The notes beneath the pieces are model-generated. The model searched no databases. It had not been told where the DNA came from and saw only the letters and a list, made by a program, of their open reading frames with translations. A program made the position numbers and the translations under genes. 64,000 bases of DNA from Paenibacillus pini JCM 16418 (GTDB lineage: Bacteria > Bacillota > Bacilli > Paenibacillales > Paenibacillaceae): NCBI RefSeq assembly GCF_000576305.1, contig NZ_BAVZ01000005.1:204749-268748 (forward strand), read 5' to 3'. This document shows, one piece after another, positions 19,370 to 28,894 of this stretch; within the stretch, counting starts at the first letter, position 1, and each line of letters opens with the position of its first letter.

Positions 19370-20881
19370 ATGCCAAAGCCCAATATTTTACTTATTACAA
19401 GCGATCAGCAGCATTGGGACACCATCGGTGCATTTAACCCGGAAATATCAACGCCTCATTTGGATCGTCTAGTTAAAGAGGGGGCTACATTTACTAGAGC
19501 GTACTGTCCTAATTCGACCTGCACGCCTTCACGATCATCGATCATTACGGGCAAGTATCCAAGCCAGCATGGTGCATGGACGCTAGGAACAAAGCTGCCA
19601 GAAGAAGAAGTAACCGTCGGCGATTTATTGCAGGAACAAGGCTATCGGACGGCTCTGATAGGGAAAGCACATTTTCAGCCTATCTTCACCAAGGAACCAT
19701 ACACGACGCTGGAGGGGCGCGATCAGCTTCATAATTTTGAATTTTGGCGTGATTTTCATGGTCCATTTTATGGCTTCGAGCATGTTGAACTGCTGCGAAA
19801 TCATACTAATGAATATTTAGTAGGCCAGCATTACGCGCTTTGGATGGAAGAAAGAGGCTGTGAGAATTGGCGAGATTATTATTCGGCTCCGACCGGTACG
19901 ATGGATGAATCCATACAATTCTCATGGCCGATCCCTGAAGAAGTTCATTACAATACATGGATTGCCGAGCGGTCTAATCAGCTTATGGAGAAGTATAGCG
20001 GGGAGGAAGAACCATTTATGCTATGGGCCAGCTTTCCGGATCCACATCCTCCTTATCTGGTACCAGAGCCGTGGGCAAGTATGTATGATCCTGATCATTT
20101 GACGGTGCCACAGATTGTGCCGGGTGAGCATGATCATAATCCACCGCATTTTCAAATGACCCAGCAAAGAAATCCTGACTTTTCAGAATATAAAGAAACT
20201 GGCTACGGTATTCACGGTTATCATTCACATCTGGGCATGACGGAAGAGGAGCATCGGAAAGCGGTGGCTACATATTATGGGATGATCAGCTTTATGGATG
20301 AAGCGATTGGCAGCATTCTAAATAAACTGGATGAACTCGGAATTGCTGATCATACCATTATCGTATTTACGACAGATCACGGGCATCTGTTCGGCCAGCA
20401 CGGCATGATGTTCAAGGGCGGCTTTCATTATGAAGACTTGCTGCGTCTTCCTTTCATCGTGAGATACCCAGGACAAACGCCTGCCGGCGTGGTCTCAGAT
20501 TCCATTCAGTCGCTGGTTGATTTGGCTCCGACTTTTCTTAGATTCGCAGGTGCCATCCCGCCTCATGACATGACAGGCGTGGACCAGTCCGAAGTATGGC
20601 TTGCTCCGGAGAAGTCCGTCCGCGATCATGCAATTTGCGAATTCCGGCATGAACCGACTACGATTCATCAGAAAACCTATGTGGGTCATCGTTATAAAAT
20701 TACGGTCTATTACAACCAAACCTATGGGGAACTGTTCGATTTAGAGGAGGATCCGCAAGAGATTCATAACCTATGGGATCAGGCAGAATGTCAGTCTTTG
20801 AAAATGGAGCTGCTGATGAAGTATATATGGGCGGAACTGGGGAAGGAATCGATGCCCATGCCGCGCGTATCCCATGCGTGA
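19370..20881 (+). CDS. Type I (formylglycine) sulfatase
   Basis: Second sulfatase of the island, 503 residues, cytoplasmic. Metal-binding ITSDQQHWDT at the N-terminus, maturation motif C51-T-P-S-R, and IVFTTDHGHLFGQHGMM. It belongs to the choline-sulfatase/arylsulfatase-like group and is only distantly like the first sulfatase. No anaerobic sulfatase-maturating enzyme or formylglycine-generating enzyme lies in the window, so maturation must be encoded elsewhere. Divergent from the AraC regulator. Confidence 0.87.
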   Translation: MPKPNILLITSDQQHWDTIGAFNPEISTPHLDRLVKEGATFTRAYCPNSTCTPSRSSIITGKYPSQHGAWTLGTKLPEEEVTVGDLLQEQGYRTALIGKAHFQPIFTKEPYTTLEGRDQLHNFEFWRDFHGPFYGFEHVELLRNHTNEYLVGQHYALWMEERGCENWRDYYSAPTGTMDESIQFSWPIPEEVHYNTWIAERSNQLMEKYSGEEEPFMLWASFPDPHPPYLVPEPWASMYDPDHLTVPQIVPGEHDHNPPHFQMTQQRNPDFSEYKETGYGIHGYHSHLGMTEEEHRKAVATYYGMISFMDEAIGSILNKLDELGIADHTIIVFTTDHGHLFGQHGMMFKGGFHYEDLLRLPFIVRYPGQTPAGVVSDSIQSLVDLAPTFLRFAGAIPPHDMTGVDQSEVWLAPEKSVRDHAICEFRHEPTTIHQKTYVGHRYKITVYYNQTYGELFDLEEDPQEIHNLWDQAECQSLKMELLMKYIWAELGKESMPMPRVSHA

Positions 20882-21132
20882 GCATCAGAGTTGATCATCA
20901 TGCGCCCCATACGCATGTATGGGGCATGCCGTGTATACACTGTGGCCTAAATGTCAGTTTTCCGCCGTCCTAGTTGCAGATGAATCCTGGTTTGCTGCAT
21001 CTGCATGCCCGAAGGCGGTAAGGAAAAATGTACATTCATCCTTCAGCTTGTCATGCTAGTCTGCATAATGTGACCAAGTCCCTCATAGACATGTATCATC
21101 AATTCAAAACAAGTGCTAAAGGGGATGATGTC

Positions 21133-22236
21133 ATGCGCCGGATATCATGGGTTCTCGCCATGATCTTGTGCGTTACTGTGGTGTTAGCAGGATGCGGCAA
21201 GAAGGATGCTACTGCTGTGGTCAAGGATTTAAATGATGTGGCCGATACACTTCAGAGTAAGCAAGGATCGTACAAAGGTTCAGGCACGATGACGCTGTAC
21301 ACAGGCGAAAAGCCGCAGGATTATCAGGTGGAAGTATGGTACCAGAACCCGTCTTATTACCGGATCAGTTTAGCGAATGCTCAAAAGGACGTTAAACAAA
21401 TCGTCCTGCGTAATGATGAAGGAGTTTTCGTACTAACGCCGAGCCTCAATAAGAGCTTCCGTTTCCAAAGTGATTGGCCGGATAATCAGGGGCAGGTTTA
21501 CTTGTATCAGACTCTGGTACGGGGAATTCTGAGTGATAATACTCGTCAGTTTGTTAACGACAAGGATAGCTATGTCTTTGATGTTGCTGCTAATTATCAC
21601 AGTCCATCTCTTGTACGGCAGAAAATTTGGCTTAATAAAGATAACTATGCACCTAAACAGGTTCAAGTGTCTGATTCCGAGGCTCATGTCGTGGTTGAAG
21701 TGAAGTTTACACAATTTGATTTTGACGCTAAGTTCGATAAGGATTCCTTCGATATGAAGCGTAATATGTCGGCAATGAACGATTCTTCCATCGGCACGGT
21801 TGCTCAAGTGGATGAGAACGGAAATTTAATAGATGTTGATGGAATGGCAACAGGCGATGATGATTCTACAGATACTCCAGTTACCAAAGAATTAGGGGAT
21901 TTCGGTCTCATTATTCCTGACTATGTTCCCGCAGGAGTGAAGGTTAAAGATACGAATAAACTAGAAAACAGCTCGAATCACACAGCGCTATTACGGTATG
22001 ATGGTACATACCAATATACAATTATGGAATCCCGTCCGCTGGACCGGGCCGTATCCCTCACTTCCGGTACCGTGGTGGATTTAGGGTTTACGGCAGGGCT
22101 GTTAACTGGTGATGAACAACAGACGTTAACATGGATGAATGATCAGGGTGTAGAGTTCCGAATTACGAGCGCAAATCTCCCAGTTAGTGAAATGTCGCAA
22201 ATTGCCGCGTCTTTAGAGGCACAATCGGGTAAATAA
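21133..22236 (+). CDS. YdcC-like sporulation lipoprotein (LolA-like/DUF4367)
   Basis: Lipoprotein of 367 residues (signal with lipobox LAGC), a LolA/LppX-like beta domain (residues 40-220, GSGTMTLYTGEKPQDYQVEVWYQNPSYYRIS region) and a C-terminal DUF4367-like domain. In B. subtilis the homologue ydcC is sporulation-expressed and sits upstream of alr, exactly as here. AAAGGGG selects the ATG at 21133 over 21028. Confidence 0.85.
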   Translation: MRRISWVLAMILCVTVVLAGCGKKDATAVVKDLNDVADTLQSKQGSYKGSGTMTLYTGEKPQDYQVEVWYQNPSYYRISLANAQKDVKQIVLRNDEGVFVLTPSLNKSFRFQSDWPDNQGQVYLYQTLVRGILSDNTRQFVNDKDSYVFDVAANYHSPSLVRQKIWLNKDNYAPKQVQVSDSEAHVVVEVKFTQFDFDAKFDKDSFDMKRNMSAMNDSSIGTVAQVDENGNLIDVDGMATGDDDSTDTPVTKELGDFGLIIPDYVPAGVKVKDTNKLENSSNHTALLRYDGTYQYTIMESRPLDRAVSLTSGTVVDLGFTAGLLTGDEQQTLTWMNDQGVEFRITSANLPVSEMSQIAASLEAQSGK

Positions 22237-22434
22237 CATAAAGTAGGCGGAACCCTGAGTTGTTAGAGCTATTTTCCCTCTACCATTTCAGGGATTCGTC
22301 TATTCTTTATTTCAAAGCTGTGGTACGGGAAACATGCTCAAATCCGATCGGTTGTGGTTCATTGACAGTGGCTCTCTTGAACATTACGATTAGTTTAACA
22401 ATGTAGTGTTAAAACTTAGAGAAGGTGACTGTAA

Positions 22435-23667
22435 TTGCAAGGACAATATAGACCTACAACTGTAGAAGTGAACTTAGATCATTTACGCGCCAATTACGAA
22501 GCATTTCGCCAAGCATTGCCTACAGACATGAAGCTACTTGCTTGTGTCAAAGCCGATGCGTATGGACATGGTGCGGTTGAAGTGGCGCGTGAGATGGAGA
22601 GAGCTGGAGCAGATTATTTGAGCGTAGCATTTCTAGATGAAGCAATAGAGCTTCGAGAAGCTGGATTGAAGATGCCGATACTCGTACTGGGATATACACC
22701 GCCAGAAGGGGTTCAAGCAGCTAGAGATTATAATGTGACGCTCACATTATTCAGTTTGGATGTGCTCCAAGCCATCAAGGAGCTTCCATTTCAGGATGAT
22801 CTACTGCCACTCAAGGTTCATATCAAAATTGATAGCGGAATGGGCAGACTGGGGCTATTTCCAGGACAGGATGCCATTTCATTTATCATGGAGGCTCTTT
22901 CATTACCACAAATTCAGGTCGAAGGCATGTTTACTCATTTTGCCAAAGCAGATGAACAAGATAAAAGCTATACACTGATGCAGTTCCAGCGTTTTCAGGA
23001 TGTGGTGGTTGCACTGGGGGAGAAAGGATACACCCTCCCTATAATACATACGGGCAACAGTGCTGCTGCAATTGATACACCTCAGCTTTCGTTTAACATG
23101 GTTCGTGTAGGCATTAGTCTATATGGTCTATATCCATCGGATGAGGTAAATCGACAGACCGTGGAATTAACCCCGGTCTTGACGCTGAAGACACAGGTTG
23201 TATTTGTCAAAACGCTTCCACCAAACTCGGGCATCAGCTACGGTACGCGGTATATAACTGAGCATGACGAAGTCATTGCTACCCTGCCGATTGGTTACGC
23301 TGACGGTTATTCCCGAATGTTGAGTGGTAAAGCGGAGGTACTGATTCGCGGCCACCGCGTTCCTGTTGTTGGAACCATCTGCATGGACCAGTGTATGGTT
23401 ACGCTACAATCTTTTGCTGAAGAGGCAGAAGAAATTAAAGCAGGTGAGGAGGTTGTGCTCATCGGTCAGCAGTCTGGCGCACAAATTACGGCAGATGAGC
23501 TGGCTTCTCAGCTAGGTACGATTCACTACGAAGTGATCTGCATGATAGCTCACCGAGTACCGCGTCTGTATATCAAAGACAGTTCTTTATATACTCGGGT
23601 AAATCCACTGATTCACTCAAAACATTGCCCTGTACCAGACCAGAATATTGATTTATATGAGGATTGA
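22435..23667 (+). CDS. alr: Alanine racemase
   Basis: PLP enzyme interconverting L- and D-alanine for peptidoglycan, 410 residues. PLP lysine K39 in ACVKADAYGHG, the catalytic Tyr in ISYGTRY, and GTICMDQCMV near the C-terminus. TTG start with AAGGTG seven bases upstream. The tail after about residue 385 is slightly longer than usual. Located between ydcC and the endAI-ndoA pair, the standard Bacillota arrangement. Confidence 0.95.
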   Translation: MQGQYRPTTVEVNLDHLRANYEAFRQALPTDMKLLACVKADAYGHGAVEVAREMERAGADYLSVAFLDEAIELREAGLKMPILVLGYTPPEGVQAARDYNVTLTLFSLDVLQAIKELPFQDDLLPLKVHIKIDSGMGRLGLFPGQDAISFIMEALSLPQIQVEGMFTHFAKADEQDKSYTLMQFQRFQDVVVALGEKGYTLPIIHTGNSAAAIDTPQLSFNMVRVGISLYGLYPSDEVNRQTVELTPVLTLKTQVVFVKTLPPNSGISYGTRYITEHDEVIATLPIGYADGYSRMLSGKAEVLIRGHRVPVVGTICMDQCMVTLQSFAEEAEEIKAGEEVVLIGQQSGAQITADELASQLGTIHYEVICMIAHRVPRLYIKDSSLYTRVNPLIHSKHCPVPDQNIDLYED

Positions 23668-23866
23668 AGGAATATGAGACCAGAGTCACGAATATAGGTT
23701 GTGACGAGATAGTCTATACGTAAAGGCCGACATTAGTTTATAATGAATGCAGCATACCTGATATATCTTCGGCATATATATTCCTTTGTATAAATTTCCT
23801 TGAATAAAGTTATACTGGTGCACAGGGTGAGAAGGTATTGTGGGGGTGGAAGAGAAGGTGGCTAAT

Positions 23867-24139
23867 ATGCAGAATACCAAAAGAATAATGATCAGCTTGC
23901 CGGATCATCTTTTGCAGGAAGTGGATGGAATCGTTGCCATGGAGAATTCTAACCGCAGTGAATTAATCAGGCAAGCCATGAAACTGTATTTGACTGAACG
24001 GAAGAAGCGTTATATTCGGGAGTCCATGCAGCGTGGCTATATGGAAATGGCCAAAATCAATTTGACTATGGCCTCTGAAGCCTTTCACGCGGAAGAAGAT
24101 GCAGACAGCACTCTTGGCCGCTTAGTGAGCGGGGTGTAA
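23867..24139 (+). CDS. ndoAI: Antitoxin EndAI (MazE-type, ribbon-helix-helix)
   Basis: Antitoxin of 90 residues. The ribbon-helix-helix DNA-binding half (MISLPDHLLQEVDGIVAME) is followed by a toxin-binding tail (RGYMEMAKINLTMASEA) highly like B. subtilis EndAI. AAGGTGG (23854-23860) selects the ATG at 23867; an upstream GTG at 23840 is less likely. It neutralises NdoA and should autorepress the pair. Confidence 0.92.
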   Translation: MQNTKRIMISLPDHLLQEVDGIVAMENSNRSELIRQAMKLYLTERKKRYIRESMQRGYMEMAKINLTMASEAFHAEEDADSTLGRLVSGV

Positions 24140-24142
24140 ACA

Positions 24143-24493
24143 TTGATCGTAAAACGCGGAGACGTCTTTTTTGCGGATCTTTCACCCGTTGTCGGTTCTG
24201 AACAAGGTGGAGTAAGACCCGTTCTGGTGATCCAGAATGATATTGGTAACCGATTCAGCCCAACCGTTATTGTGGCGGCGATTACCGCGCAAATTCAGAA
24301 GGCTAAGCTGCCTACGCATGTTGAAATTGATGCAGCTTCGCATGGATTTGACCGGGACTCCGTTATTTTGCTGGAGCAAATTCGCACCATTGATAAACAA
24401 AGGCTAACGGATAAGATTACCCATCTTGATGAAGAAACGATGAAAAAGGTGGATGACTCGCTCCAAATTAGTCTGAGCTTAATTGATTTTTGA
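24143..24493 (+). CDS. ndoA: Endoribonuclease toxin NdoA/MazF
   Basis: mRNA interferase of 116 residues, nearly collinear with B. subtilis NdoA ([32 protein letters not shown]). Cuts mRNA at UACAU in the characterised homologue. TTG start three bases after the antitoxin stop, so translation is coupled. A terminator follows. Confidence 0.95.
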   Translation: MIVKRGDVFFADLSPVVGSEQGGVRPVLVIQNDIGNRFSPTVIVAAITAQIQKAKLPTHVEIDAASHGFDRDSVILLEQIRTIDKQRLTDKITHLDEETMKKVDDSLQISLSLIDF

Positions 24494-24521
24494 ACTTGAG
24501 TATACGAAGTACTAAATCATG

Positions 24522-24548
24522 AAGGCGTGCCCTATGGGTACGCCTTTT
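24522..24548 (+). terminator. Rho-independent terminator after ndoA
   Basis: AAGGCGT (24522-24528) pairs with ACGCCTT (24540-24546), extended by GCCC/GGGT, followed by T residues. Confidence 0.85.
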
Positions 24549-24769
24549 TGAGGTGCAGCGAGACGGTAAAACGGGTTCATGAAAATGATGCCAAAACTTG
24601 CCCGCTGGAAATGTAGCTCAAAGTTTGTGATAATAGGAAGGAAACGATGATTACAAATTTGTAATGCTTACATGCAGTTTCTCCAATCCATTTAAATATT
24701 AACTGTAATGACAAACGTCTTTTCATACATCGGAATATACATAATTACTTTCAGGAAGAGGGATTTGAA

Positions 24770-26983
24770 ATGGCTGAATTAGAACAAGTTACGCAGCAGA
24801 ATGCAGAAGAATTGAAAGCGAAGGAACAAGAGCGAATTGTAGGACAGATTGCTAAGGAGTTACAAATATCTCTGAAGCAAATTCGTACAACGGTAGGTCT
24901 GCTGGATGAGGGGAATACGATTCCTTTTATCGCACGTTATCGTAAGGAAATGACTGGCGAACTAGATGAGAATCAGCTACGCGATATTGAAGAACGGACG
25001 ACTTACCTACGTAATTTAGAAGAACGTAAGCGTGAAGTCATCCGCATTATTGATGAACAAGGGAAGCTGACGGGTGAACTAAAGTCCTCCATTGAACAAG
25101 CAGTGAAGCTACAGGAAGTTGAAGACCTGTACCGGCCTTATCGGCAAAAGCGTAAAACTCGTGCTAGTGTTGCCAAAGAGAAGGGACTCGAGCCGCTTGC
25201 AGAGTGGATTCGTGAACAACCTAAACAGGGAGACGTTAAGCTAGAGGCAGCGAAATATGTGGATGAAGGCAAGGGTGTAGAATCAGCGGACGATGCGATC
25301 GCTGGGGCTATGGATATTTTGGCAGAAAGTATTGCAGATGAAGCAACGATTCGTTCATGGGTACGTCGATATACTATGGATCATGGCATGCTCACTTCAG
25401 AAGCGAAGGATGCTGAACAAGAGACCGTGTATGAAAATTATTATAAATATAGTGAACTCGCTAAGAAAATGCCGCCTCACCGTATATTAGCGATCAACCG
25501 CGGCGAACGGGAAAATATATTGAAGGTAGGACTAGATGTTCAGTCTGAGCCTGTCCACAACTATATGATGCGAAATATCGTTAAAGGCCCATCAGTCGTT
25601 CGCGATGTATTAAACGCGGTGATTGAGGATTCCTATAAACGCCTAATTGCGCCTTCCATTGAACGGGAAATTCGGGCAGAGCTAACGGAAAAGGGAGAAA
25701 ATCAGGCCATCTCGATCTTCTCAGGCAATTTGCGTAGCCTACTGCTCCAACCACCTGTTAAGGGACGCCGTGTATTAGGAGTAGACCCAGCTTACCGCAC
25801 GGGTTGTAAGTTAGCCGTTGTAGATGATACGAGTAAACTATTGGAGGTTGCGGTGACTTACCCAACACCTCCGAATAACAAACGTAAAGAAGCTGCTGAA
25901 ATTTTCCGTAATCTAATCACTAAATATGAGATCCAGTTGATTGTGATTGGTAACGGTACCGCTTCCCGCGAAACAGAACAGTTTGTGGCAGAGGTGATCG
26001 CGGACTTGAACCAACCTGATTTGGCATATTTGATCGTTAATGAAGCTGGCGCAAGCGTATATTCCGCATCCAAACTTGCACAGCAGGAATTCCCTGAACT
26101 TGACGTGGCTGAGCGTAGTGCTGTTTCGATTGCTCGCCGAGTGCAAGATCCGCTGGCAGAACTCGTAAAGATTGAGCCAAAAGCGATTGGTGTCGGTCAA
26201 TATCAACATGACGTATCCCAGAAACATCTGGACGAGAGTCTTAAAGCGGTCGTTGAATCGGCAGTTAACCATGTTGGGGTAGATGTAAATACAGCTTCTC
26301 CGTCCTTGCTTTCATATGTAGCGGGTGTCAATGCAACAACAGCGAAGAATATTGTGAAATACCGCGACGAGAACGGCAAATTTAGTAACCGTAAACAGCT
26401 CCAGAGTGTGCCACGCTTAGGTGCGAAGACGTACGAGCAATGTATTGGTTTCATGCGGATATCCGAAAGTGATAACCCGCTGGACAAGACTCCTATTCAC
26501 CCGGAATCTTACAAGGTTGTAGACCGACTATTTAAGGAGCTGAGTGTGAAACTTGATAAGCTGGGAAGTCAGGAGCTTTCAGTACTTCTAGAGAATCAAG
26601 AGGTAGAGAGCTTGGCGACCAAGCTTGATGTAGGTGTGCCTACGCTTCGTGATATTTTGGAAAGCTTGCAGCGCCCGGGACGTGATCCACGTGAGGAATT
26701 GCCACTTCCGATTTTCCGCACGGATGTGCTTAAGATTGAAGATTTGGCTTCAGGAATGGAATTACAGGGAACGGTTCGCAATGTTATCGACTTTGGTGCT
26801 TTTGTAGATATCGGTATTAAAAGCGATGGGCTTGTCCATATTTCGCAGCTCAGTCATGGATTTGTGAAGCATCCGATGGATGTCGTATCCGTTGGAGATA
26901 CAGTGACCGTATGGGTGCTGAACGTAGATTTGAAAAAAGGTCGTGTGGGTCTGACGATGCGGAATCCTCATCAAGAGGAATAG
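24770..26983 (+). CDS. tex: Tex-family RNA-binding transcription accessory protein
   Basis: 737 residues: Tex N-terminal helical domain, YqgF/RNase-H-like domain (VLGVDPAYRTGCKLAVVD), helix-hairpin-helix domain (VNTASPSLLSYVAGVN), and a C-terminal S1 RNA-binding domain (residues 650-725, GTVRNVIDFGAFVDIG). B. subtilis homologue is YdcI. It acts in the cytoplasm in transcription and RNA metabolism. Its place between ndoA and cmpA is conserved. Confidence 0.95.
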   Translation: MAELEQVTQQNAEELKAKEQERIVGQIAKELQISLKQIRTTVGLLDEGNTIPFIARYRKEMTGELDENQLRDIEERTTYLRNLEERKREVIRIIDEQGKLTGELKSSIEQAVKLQEVEDLYRPYRQKRKTRASVAKEKGLEPLAEWIREQPKQGDVKLEAAKYVDEGKGVESADDAIAGAMDILAESIADEATIRSWVRRYTMDHGMLTSEAKDAEQETVYENYYKYSELAKKMPPHRILAINRGERENILKVGLDVQSEPVHNYMMRNIVKGPSVVRDVLNAVIEDSYKRLIAPSIEREIRAELTEKGENQAISIFSGNLRSLLLQPPVKGRRVLGVDPAYRTGCKLAVVDDTSKLLEVAVTYPTPPNNKRKEAAEIFRNLITKYEIQLIVIGNGTASRETEQFVAEVIADLNQPDLAYLIVNEAGASVYSASKLAQQEFPELDVAERSAVSIARRVQDPLAELVKIEPKAIGVGQYQHDVSQKHLDESLKAVVESAVNHVGVDVNTASPSLLSYVAGVNATTAKNIVKYRDENGKFSNRKQLQSVPRLGAKTYEQCIGFMRISESDNPLDKTPIHPESYKVVDRLFKELSVKLDKLGSQELSVLLENQEVESLATKLDVGVPTLRDILESLQRPGRDPREELPLPIFRTDVLKIEDLASGMELQGTVRNVIDFGAFVDIGIKSDGLVHISQLSHGFVKHPMDVVSVGDTVTVWVLNVDLKKGRVGLTMRNPHQEE

Positions 26984-27010
26984 TTGCTCTATATTTGATA
27001 TGAATACATG

Positions 27011-27051
27011 AAGAGACCCAGCCGTTCCTTGTTAGAAGGGCTGGGTCTCTT
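27011..27051. terminator. Strong inverted repeat between tex and cmpA
   Basis: AAGAGACCCAGCC (27011-27023) pairs perfectly with its complement at 27039-27051. There is little T-tail outside the stem, but it lies between two converging genes and probably terminates both. Confidence 0.65.
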
Positions 27052-27096
27052 GATCCGTTCGTTATACCGTAAATCCTAGTGGATGATTAACAAGGA

Positions 27097-27228
27097 CTAT
27101 TGGGCGTCACTGTTATGTTCTTGTGGTGCATTACGGTAAAAATACCAACATTCGTTGAGCAGTTTAATTTGGCGTCTGTCTTTCTTGTGGAACGCCTTCA
27201 TCAACTGACTGCAAAGCCATTGCGGCAA
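27097..27228 (-). CDS. cmpA: Cortex morphogenetic protein CmpA
   Basis: Spore quality-control protein of 43 residues that in B. subtilis works with ClpXP to degrade SpoIVA in defective sporulating cells. The minus-strand frame reads MPQWLCSQLMK...RRQIKLLNECWYFYR, matching CmpA over almost its whole length. TTG start with AGGAGG nine bases upstream. It is easily missed because it is short and has no ATG; a longer overlapping frame masks it. The position between tex and sprT is the conserved one. Confidence 0.9.
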   Translation of the reverse strand: MPQWLCSQLMKAFHKKDRRQIKLLNECWYFYRNAPQEHNSDAQ

Positions 27229-27311
27229 GGGCGATCGCCTCCTCTTGCATTCCATCATTAAGAATAGCATATGGGGAGAAGGCCCTATGAGTGCAGGTAC
27301 GACATGACATT

Positions 27312-27662
27312 CTATTCCATTTCTTCTTCATACCACTGTTCAAGCTGTGCCTGAAGGGCACGGATCTCAGTAAGAAGTGAAATGAGTGGATAGTTATTTT
27401 CATCAATGGATGCAAAAGATTGCTCGAGCGTATTAATGTAATGAAGACCGTGTTGAATAGTATATTGCTCCTGTAACAAATCCAGTTGATCACATTCAGC
27501 AATAGCCAGTGGCAACTGTGGAATGGATTGAGCTGTTAGTTTATTGATTTCTTTGTTGAGTCTTAAATTTAGTGCGCTGAGCTGGTAAGCGTAGTCAGCA
27601 GGCATTTCTACAAACTGTAACTGATCCTGCTGTTGCAGGATTACATATCTCATCTTAGACAT
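27312..27662 (-). CDS. Conserved hypothetical protein
   Basis: 116 residues, acidic and glutamine-rich, predicted mostly helical (QEQYTIQHGLHYINTLEQSF). No signal or membrane segment. AAGGAGA nine bases upstream supports the start at 27662. It lies just upstream of cmpA on the same strand, 83 bases away, and may share its transcript. No family recognised. Confidence 0.6.
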   Translation of the reverse strand: MSKMRYVILQQQDQLQFVEMPADYAYQLSALNLRLNKEINKLTAQSIPQLPLAIAECDQLDLLQEQYTIQHGLHYINTLEQSFASIDENNYPLISLLTEIRALQAQLEQWYEEEME

Positions 27663-27798
27663 CAGATGTAAATCTCCTTCCATATGTTGTATTCTACTTG
27701 TCAGTGTAGCTTATGCTGAAGTTAGAATTCAAGCCTATAAGAAGGGGAGCTGATGTGTAAGTATCGGCGACCTGCGAAAATGTAAGAAGGAGTTGTTT

Positions 27799-28287
27799 AT
27801 GGAATCCATGACCAATGATGAGTTACAGGTATGGATGGAGCAGATTTCTTTATCTAACTTCGGCATTCCTTTCAGGCATCAGGCCTCATTCAATGCAAGA
27901 TTGTCGTCTACAGGTGGGCGTTATTTTATGAAAAGCCACAATATTGAAATTAATCCTCATCAGCTACATATTCATGGTAAGGAGGAAGTGGAAAAGATCA
28001 TCAAGCATGAGTTATGCCATTATCATCTTCATATCGCTGGAAGAGGGTACAAGCATCGTGATCCGGAGTTTAAGCAACTCCTTCAATCGGTAGGAGGTAG
28101 TCGCTTTTGTCAATCCTTGCCTCAGACTAGGCAGCGAAAGGTCCAACCATATCGCTATAGGCTTATTTGCCAAAGCTGTAACCTTGAATTTTTGCGAAAA
28201 CGAAAAATAGACCCCAAACGATATCGCTGCGGAAGATGTGGTGGGAAATTACGTATACAAATACTTGACTCATTCGATAAATCATGA
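27799..28287 (+). CDS. SprT-like metalloprotease-fold protein (YdcK)
   Basis: 162 residues: SprT-like domain with zinc motif H70-E-L-C-H74, then a zinc ribbon (CQSCN...CGRCG). Homologue of B. subtilis YdcK, which sits at the same place. Substrate unknown; eukaryotic relatives repair DNA-protein crosslinks. AAGAAGGAG selects the ATG at 27799. Confidence 0.85.
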   Translation: MESMTNDELQVWMEQISLSNFGIPFRHQASFNARLSSTGGRYFMKSHNIEINPHQLHIHGKEEVEKIIKHELCHYHLHIAGRGYKHRDPEFKQLLQSVGGSRFCQSLPQTRQRKVQPYRYRLICQSCNLEFLRKRKIDPKRYRCGRCGGKLRIQILDSFDKS

Positions 28288-28318
28288 TAAATTATTGAGA
28301 GTTACCATTTTATAATGT

Positions 28319-28394
28319 TCCCTGATAGCTCAGTTGGTAGAGCACTCGACTGTTAATCGAGTTGTCACAGGTTCGAGTCCTGTTCGGGGAGCCA
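28319..28394 (+). tRNA. tRNA-Asn(GTT)
   Basis: Acceptor stem TCCCTGA/TCGGGGA with encoded CCA, canonical D arm (AGCTCAGTTGGTAGAGC), anticodon loop CTGTTAA and T arm GTTCGAGTC. First of five tRNA genes. Confidence 0.96.
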
Positions 28395-28403
28395 TTTCTT
28401 TTT

Positions 28404-28492
28404 GGAGAGATACCCAAGTGGCTATAAGGGGACCCTCTGCTAAGGGGTTAGACTGCGTAAGTGGTGCGAGGGTTCGAATCCCTCTCTCTCCG
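28404..28492 (+). tRNA. tRNA-Ser(GCT)
   Basis: GGAGAGA pairs with TCTCTCC; anticodon loop CTGCTAA; long variable arm (GCGTAAGTGGTGCG) as expected for serine. No encoded CCA. Confidence 0.95.
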
Positions 28493-28512
28493 TTTGTAAT
28501 TACTGAATGCAT

Positions 28513-28547
28513 AACTCTCTGGCTACATTGTAGCTGAGGGAGTTTTT
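28513..28547 (+). terminator. Terminator after tRNA-Ser
   Basis: AACTCTCTGGCTAC pairs with GTAGCTGAGGGAGTT with a bulge, followed by six T residues. Confidence 0.75.
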
Positions 28548-28609
28548 TATTGGCATTGCATCTGAAGAAAGCTTAGAGAGTCATGCTTTAATGAATTTTG
28601 AAAAAAAAC

Positions 28610-28638
28610 TTGCCAGTCGTTCAGGTTTTTGTTATACT
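28610..28638 (+). promoter_or_regulatory. Sigma-A promoter of tRNA-Glu-Lys-Leu
   Basis: TTGCCA (28610-28615), 17-base spacer, TATACT (28633-28638), about 35 bases ahead of tRNA-Glu. It lies just after the terminator closing the Asn-Ser unit. Confidence 0.75.
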
Positions 28639-28672
28639 CAATCTTGTCGTCACAAAGAGACAACATTATTAT

Positions 28673-28747
28673 GGCCCGTTGGTCAAGGGGTTAAGACACC
28701 TCCCTTTCACGGAGGTAACATGGGTTCGAATCCCATACGGGTCACCA
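28673..28747 (+). tRNA. tRNA-Glu(TTC)
   Basis: GGCCCGT pairs with ACGGGTC (one G-T pair), anticodon loop CTTTCAC, encoded CCA. Confidence 0.95.
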
Positions 28748-28786
28748 TCTTCTTATGAATGGCAGACATCATTGAAGAGTCAGCGA

Positions 28787-28862
28787 GAGCCATTAGCTCA
28801 GTTGGTAGAGCACCTGACTTTTAATCAGGGTGTCGAAGGTTCGAATCCTTCATGGCTCACCA
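28787..28862 (+). tRNA. tRNA-Lys(TTT)
   Basis: GAGCCAT pairs with ATGGCTC; anticodon loop CTTTTAA; encoded CCA. Confidence 0.96.
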
Positions 28863-28894
28863 TTTTTAACTTTATAGTATGATCCCTTATACAT

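Noticed and set aside
20900..20930. Inverted repeat GCCCCATA/TATGGGGC after the second sulfatase
   Set aside because: Hairpin is plausible but has no T tail, so it was not called as a terminator.
27164..27502. A 112-codon minus-strand frame whose end has a CxxC motif and could be a small zinc protein
   Set aside because: It overlaps the preceding hypothetical gene and cmpA in another frame; cmpA has clear homology and its own ribosome site.
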